Made by a program: the position numbers and the translations under genes. Of a stretch of DNA of 8,746 nucleotides, positions 5,218 to 8,746 are shown piece by piece. Below the pieces are notes generated by a model that was not told the origin of the DNA, ran no database searches, and saw nothing but the letters and a program-made list of their open reading frames with translations. The stretch is taken from positions 1 through 8,746 of the forward strand of contig CAMYWZ010000031.1 of assembly GCA_947302945.1 (NCBI GenBank), read 5' to 3'. The DNA comes from an uncultured Bacillota bacterium (lineage in GTDB: Bacteria > Bacillota > Clostridia > Peptostreptococcales > Anaerovoracaceae). Position 1 is the first letter of the stretch, and each line of letters opens with the position of its first letter.

Positions 5218-7498
5218 TTCTTCTGATCTTTCCGCTGGTAGTCTTGGGAAGCTCGTCCTTGAAAACGACTATCCTCGGGTATTTGTAAGGCGCCGTGCGC
5301 TGCTTTACGTAGTCCTGGATCTCTTTCGCGAGTTTCGGGGTGCCTTCGACGCCCTTGACGAGCACTACGCTGGCCTTGACGACCTGTCCGCGTATCTCGT
5401 CCGGAGCCGCGGAAACGCCGCATTCCAGCACGTACGGAAGCTCCATGATGACGCTTTCGATCTCGAAAGGCCCGATGCGGTAGCCGGAGGACTTGATGAC
5501 GTCGTCCTTGCGGCCTACGTACCAGTAGAAGCCGTCCTCGTCCTTCCAGGCGAGGTCTCCGGTGTGGTAGAAGCCGTCCTTCCAGGTGGCCGCGGTCTCT
5601 TCTTCGTTCTTGTAGTAGCAGACCGCAAGTCCCGGCGGCATTCCGTTGGCTATGTTGATGACTATCTCGCCGGTCTCGCCGGTGGGAGTGTCGTTTCCGT
5701 TCTGGTCTATGAGCCTGATGTCGTAGATGGGCGCGGGTTTTCCCATGGAACCAATCTTGTGCGGCGCTCCGACCATGTTGCCTATGAGCATGGTGCCTTC
5801 GGTCTGTCCGAAACCTTCCATGATGCGAAGGCCTGTGGCCTTCTCGAACTGGCGGTAAGTCTCGGGATTGAGGGCTTCTCCGGCGGTGGTCATGTGCTTG
5901 ACGGAGGAGAAATCGTACTTCGAGATGTCCTGCTTTACCATCATGCGCAGCATCGTGGGAGGCGCGCAGAAGGTGGTGATGTTGTATTTTTTGAACATCG
6001 GAAGTATCTTTTCGGCGTCGAAGCGGTCGAAGTCGTAGACGAAGATAGCGCCTTCGGCGAGCCACTGTCCGTAGATCTTGCCCCAGCCGGCTTTGGCCCA
6101 GCCGGTGTCGGATATGGTGAAGTGCAGGCCGTTCGGGTCCACGGTGTGCCAGTACTTGGCGGTGTGGAAGTGCCCGAGCGGGTGTTTGTAGTTGTGAGCA
6201 GCCATCTTGGGGTAGGAGGTGGTGCCGGACGTGAAGTACATCAGCATCAGGTCGTCGCCGCAGGGGCTCTCGTTTGTGCGCTTGAAGTGGCTGCTGAACA
6301 TGGTATATTCGTCGTCAAACGTGCGCCAGCCTTCGCGCTGACCGTTTACGATGAGCTTGATCTTAAGATCCGGGCAGGTCTTTTCGGCTATCTCCACCTG
6401 GTGGGCGCAGTCTCCGTCAGCCGTGCAGATTATGGCCTTGGCGCCGGAAGCGTTGAGCCTGTACTCTATGTCGTGCGAGAGGAGCTGGTTGGAGGCGGGG
6501 ATCGCGATCGCGCCTATCTTTTCAAGAGCCAATATTGAGAACCAGAACTGGTAGTGGCGCTTTAAGATCAGCATTACCTTGTCGCCTTTTTTGATGCCGA
6601 GCGACTTGAAGTAGTTCGCGCACTGCGAAGAGCCGCGCTTCATATCCATGAACGTAAATTTTCTTTCTGTAAAGTCGTTGGAAACATGAAGCATCGCGAG
6701 CTTGTTCGGCTCGCGCTTGGCTATTTCGCCGACAACGTCGTACGCGAAGTTGAACCTGTCGGTGTTCTTGAACTTTATGGATGTGGGCGTGCCATTCTCG
6801 TCTTCGGTGACGTCGATGAAGTTCTGCCAGACCCTTGGGACGGTGTCGATGACCTTGGGACGCGGCGCTTCCTGGATTATAGGCCTGGTGGCAAGCTCAG
6901 GTATAGGTTCTCCCGTGGGGTTGAGGACTATGGCGTAAAAGATGCAGTCCTCGCCGCCGACGGCGATCATGCCGTGGGGAGTGCCGGAGTTGTAGTACAT
7001 GGAGTCTCCGGGGCCGAGGATCTCTGTGTGAGTGCCGACCTGGACCTTCAGGTGCCCGTGAACGACTATATCGCACTCCTGTCCGGCGTGCGTTGTGAGC
7101 TCTATTTCCTTGTCCTGAGCGGATTCATCGTAGTAGCTGCGCACGTAAAGAGGCTCGGCTATCCTGTTCTGGAAGGCGTAGGCGAGGTTGTAGTACGTCA
7201 TGCCGTGAGCCTGGGATATCTTCTGGCCTCCGCCAGCTCTTGTGAGCGTGTAGGAACGCAGGGTGGGGCTGTAGCCCTCGATGATATCGGTAACGTTTAC
7301 GTTCAGGGCATTAGCTATGCGGTAGATGAAGGTGAAGTTGAGGTCCCTCTGACCGGATTCGCAGGCAAGATACTCTTCGAGCGAAACGTCGGCCACCTTC
7401 GCCATCTCTTCAGGCGTGCGGCCCTCAAGCTCGCGCAGCTCCCTGATACGGGCTGCCATCTCCAGTATCTTGCTGTCAAGTCCTGTGATCTGTGACAT
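5207..7498 (-). CDS. XRE helix-turn-helix + cupin + AMP-forming acyl-CoA synthetase fusion
   Basis: This is one uninterrupted 763-residue frame. Residues about 13-75 form an XRE/HTH_3 DNA-binding domain. About 115-195 form a cupin, with His137, Glu141 and His175 (TPHG) as possible metal or ligand residues and GPGD at 162-165. From about 219 to the end is a full adenylate-forming enzyme of the medium-chain (ACSM-like) acyl-CoA synthetase type: FTSGTTSYPK (422-431) for ATP phosphate, EGFGQTE (561-567), YHTGD (644-648), GRKDDVIKSSGYRIGP (662-677) at the domain hinge, and Lys757 in TTSGKI, the adenylation lysine. XRE-cupin proteins of about 180-200 residues are normally separate regulators. Here one is joined to the enzyme, which would interconvert a branched acid and its CoA ester using ATP/AMP+PPi. 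ATG 7498 has GGAG 8 nt upstream. It is the first gene after a good promoter and overlaps the ATPase gene by 11 nt. Confidence 0.93.
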   Translation of the reverse strand: MSQITGLDSKILEMAARIRELRELEGRTPEEMAKVADVSLEEYLACESGQRDLNFTFIYRIANALNVNVTDIIEGYSPTLRSYTLTRAGGGQKISQAHGMTYYNLAYAFQNRIAEPLYVRSYYDESAQDKEIELTTHAGQECDIVVHGHLKVQVGTHTEILGPGDSMYYNSGTPHGMIAVGGEDCIFYAIVLNPTGEPIPELATRPIIQEAPRPKVIDTVPRVWQNFIDVTEDENGTPTSIKFKNTDRFNFAYDVVGEIAKREPNKLAMLHVSNDFTERKFTFMDMKRGSSQCANYFKSLGIKKGDKVMLILKRHYQFWFSILALEKIGAIAIPASNQLLSHDIEYRLNASGAKAIICTADGDCAHQVEIAEKTCPDLKIKLIVNGQREGWRTFDDEYTMFSSHFKRTNESPCGDDLMLMYFTSGTTSYPKMAAHNYKHPLGHFHTAKYWHTVDPNGLHFTISDTGWAKAGWGKIYGQWLAEGAIFVYDFDRFDAEKILPMFKKYNITTFCAPPTMLRMMVKQDISKYDFSSVKHMTTAGEALNPETYRQFEKATGLRIMEGFGQTEGTMLIGNMVGAPHKIGSMGKPAPIYDIRLIDQNGNDTPTGETGEIVINIANGMPPGLAVCYYKNEEETAATWKDGFYHTGDLAWKDEDGFYWYVGRKDDVIKSSGYRIGPFEIESVIMELPYVLECGVSAAPDEIRGQVVKASVVLVKGVEGTPKLAKEIQDYVKQRTAPYKYPRIVVFKDELPKTTSGKIRRNAL

Positions 7499-7516
7499 TA
7501 TCTATTCTCCGAATTC

Positions 7517-7528
7517 TTTAATATTAAA
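7517..7528. promoter_or_regulatory. 12-bp perfect palindrome in the operon leader, possible operator
   Basis: TTTAATATTAAA is its own reverse complement and lies between the -10 box and the ribosome site of the fused regulator-synthetase gene. XRE regulators often bind short palindromes near their own promoter, so this is a candidate site for self-regulation. The region is AT-rich, so chance is a real alternative. Confidence 0.3.
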
Positions 7529-7535
7529 TAATTAT

Positions 7536-7563
7536 TTTATACTTTATGACACTTTACTGTCAA
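7536..7563 (-). promoter_or_regulatory. Sigma-70-type promoter for the main operon
   Basis: On the minus strand, TTGACA (7563-7558) and TATAAA (7541-7536) are separated by 16 nt and lie within an AT-rich tract, about 38 nt upstream of the start codon of the XRE-cupin-synthetase gene. The -35 is a perfect match to consensus and the -10 misses one base. It would drive the synthetase, ATPase, oxidoreductase and aminotransferase genes. Its -35 box touches the edge of a dispersed repeat block. Confidence 0.7.
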
Positions 7564-7610
7564 TAGGCAGCGTGAACAGTATCATAACGCGGGCGGCTGG
7601 ATCCGGCACC
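7563..7610 (+). repeat. Dispersed repeat block, copy B (5'-truncated relative to copy A)
   Basis: This copy matches 712-760 over ATAGGCAGCGTGAACAGT, TCATAA and GGGCGGCTG and then runs into a REP-like hairpin, as copy A does. The 160 nt of folded RNA sequence that precede copy A are absent here, and AT-rich promoter DNA takes their place. Confidence 0.75.
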
Positions 7611-7662
7611 GGGAGAACCGTCCCTGATGGTGCGGCACCGGGAGAACCGTCCCTGATGGTGC
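7605..7662 (-). repeat. Two tandem identical 29-bp REP-like hairpins
   Basis: The units at 7605-7633 and 7634-7662 are identical to each other and to 4517-4545, and abut with no spacer. Each has an outer stem GCACC/GGTGC, an inner stem GGGA/TCCC, and reads GGGACGGTTCT on the minus strand. The pair begins 3 nt after the stop codon of the upstream acyl-CoA synthetase. Confidence 0.8.
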
Positions 7663-7665
7663 AGG

Positions 7666-8746
7666 TTACAGCAGGTTGCGCTGGATCTTGCCGCTGATGG
7701 TCTTGGGGAGGGTGTCGCGGAACTCCACGATGCGCGGGTACTTGTAGGGCGCGGTGTGGGTCTTGACGTAGTTCTGGATCTCTTTCTTAAGCTCTTCCGT
7801 GGGCTGCGTACCTTTTACGAGCACTATGCAGGCCTTTACGACCTGGCCGCGTATCTCGTCCGGGGCAGCGCAGACGCCGCATTCGAGCACGTACGGGAGC
7901 TCCATGATGACGCTCTCGATCTCGAAAGGCCCGATGCGGTAGCCGGAGGACTTGATGACGTCGTCGACGCGGCCTACGAACCAGTAGAAACCGTCCTCGT
8001 CGCGCCACGCCATGTCTCCGGTGTGGTACCAGCCGTCGTGCCAGGCCTTTTCAGTGGCTTCTTCGTCCCTGTAGTAGCCCTTGAAGAGCCCGCAGGGCGC
8101 TCCGTCTCTGGTGTCTATGACTATCTCGCCCGGTTCGCCGTCGGGAAGCAGGTTGCCTTCGGCGTCCATGATCTCGACTTTGTAAAGCGGCATGGGTTTG
8201 CCCATGGAGCCGACCTTGCGCGTTCCGCCTATCAGGTTTCCTATGGTGAGTGTGGTCTCGGTCTGGCCGTAGCCTTCCATGATCTGAAGCCCCGTGGCCT
8301 TCTCGAAGAGCTTGTGGACTTCGGGGTTCAGGGCTTCTCCGGCAGTCGTCATATGGATGATCGATGACAGGTCGTATTTGGATATGTCCTCTCTGATCAG
8401 CATCCTCAGCATGGTCGGGGGAGCGCAGAAGGTCTTGATGTTGTACTTCGCGAACATCGGCAGTATCTTTTCGGCACTGAAACGGTCGAAATCGTAGACA
8501 AACACCGCGCATTCCTGCATCCACTGGCCGTAGAGCTTGCCCCAGAGAGCCTTGCCCCAGCCGGTCTCGGAAATCGTGAAGTGAAGGCCGTCTTCAAACG
8601 CGCCGTGCCAGTATTTCGCAGTATGATAATGCCCCAGAGCATACTTGTAGGAATGGTCCGCAAGCTTCGGATAGCCGGAAGTTCCGGAGGTGAAGAACAT
8701 TACCATGGAGTCGTCTCCGCAGGCGGTGTCTTCCGTCCTGTAGAAG
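7666..8746 (-). CDS. Acyl-CoA synthetase (AMP-forming, ACSM-like), C-terminal 359 residues, N-terminus beyond the window
   Basis: The frame is open to the right window edge. The visible part starts just before the ATP phosphate loop FTSGTSGYPK (visible residues 18-27) and includes EGYGQTE (157-163), YHTGD, GRVDDVIKSSGYRIGP at the hinge, and the adenylation lysine 353 in TISGKI near the C-terminus, so the visible half is intact. It is a close paralogue of the synthetase domain of the downstream fused gene and shares long runs such as YVLECGV-AAPDEIRGQVVKA (one residue differing). It would activate a short or branched acid to its CoA ester, or run in reverse to make ATP from acyl-CoA. Whether it also carries an XRE-cupin N-terminus cannot be seen. 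Tandem REP hairpins follow its stop by 3 nt, and the next gene has its own promoter, so it may be a separate transcript. Confidence 0.92.
   Translation of the reverse strand, partial: FYRTEDTACGDDSMVMFFTSGTSGYPKLADHSYKYALGHYHTAKYWHGAFEDGLHFTISETGWGKALWGKLYGQWMQECAVFVYDFDRFSAEKILPMFAKYNIKTFCAPPTMLRMLIREDISKYDLSSIIHMTTAGEALNPEVHKLFEKATGLQIMEGYGQTETTLTIGNLIGGTRKVGSMGKPMPLYKVEIMDAEGNLLPDGEPGEIVIDTRDGAPCGLFKGYYRDEEATEKAWHDGWYHTGDMAWRDEDGFYWFVGRVDDVIKSSGYRIGPFEIESVIMELPYVLECGVCAAPDEIRGQVVKACIVLVKGTQPTEELKKEIQNYVKTHTAPYKYPRIVEFRDTLPKTISGKIQRNLL

Noticed and set aside
5157..6065. Arg/His-rich minus-strand open frame of 302 codons
   Set aside because: It lies in a shifted frame over the synthetase, with extreme composition and no family resemblance.
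5198..6538. Long plus-strand open frame (446 codons) opposite the synthetase
   Set aside because: It is a shadow of the fused synthetase gene, caused by codon bias. The product has no recognisable domain and is Val/Gly/Leu-rich, and the minus frame has clear adenylate-enzyme motifs.
7605..7662. CRISPR array start from the 29-bp tandem repeat
   Set aside because: The two units abut without any spacer, a third identical copy is dispersed at 4517, and there are no cas genes. REP-like hairpins fit better.

Overview
The window looks like part of a chromosome from an amino-acid-fermenting strict anaerobe. The evidence is a ferredoxin-linked 2-oxoacid oxidoreductase with separate alpha, beta, gamma and delta subunits, a branched-chain aminotransferase, and AMP-forming acyl-CoA synthetases, all coded tightly on the minus strand in moderately GC-rich DNA. 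A Synergistota or Clostridia host would fit, but the sequence contains no marker gene that fixes the taxon.

Layout, in the direction of transcription (minus strand, right to left): (1) 8746-7666, the C-terminal part of an acyl-CoA synthetase that runs off the window. (2) 7665-7499, a gap with two tandem REP-like hairpins, a 48-nt block repeated elsewhere in the window, and a good sigma-70-type promoter. (3) 7498-5207, a 763-residue protein joining an XRE helix-turn-helix, a cupin and a complete acyl-CoA synthetase. (4) 5217-4552, a MinD/ParA-type ATPase overlapping its neighbour by 11 nt. (5) a REP-like hairpin. (6) 4477-1891, the four oxidoreductase subunits in the order delta (ferredoxin), alpha, beta, gamma. 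(7) 1852-791, a branched-chain aminotransferase. (8) 790-468, a non-coding stretch holding a candidate folded RNA between two opposed REP-like hairpins. (9) 467-1, the N-terminal part of a metal-dependent amidohydrolase.

How the genes fit together: the aminotransferase interconverts valine, leucine and isoleucine with their 2-oxo acids. The VOR-type oxidoreductase interconverts those with branched acyl-CoAs, CO2 and reduced ferredoxin. The acyl-CoA synthetase links the acyl-CoAs to free branched acids. Together they form either a catabolic (Stickland-like oxidative) path or, run in reverse, a route that rebuilds amino acids from scavenged branched fatty acids by reductive carboxylation. The regulator fused to the synthetase suggests that the pathway senses its own substrate or product.

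The two most interesting items are the XRE-cupin-acyl-CoA synthetase fusion and the non-coding element at about 479-784. The latter combines inverted REP-like ends with a multibranched, pseudoknot-capable RNA, and a 5'-truncated piece of it recurs at 7563-7633 just upstream of the operon promoter.
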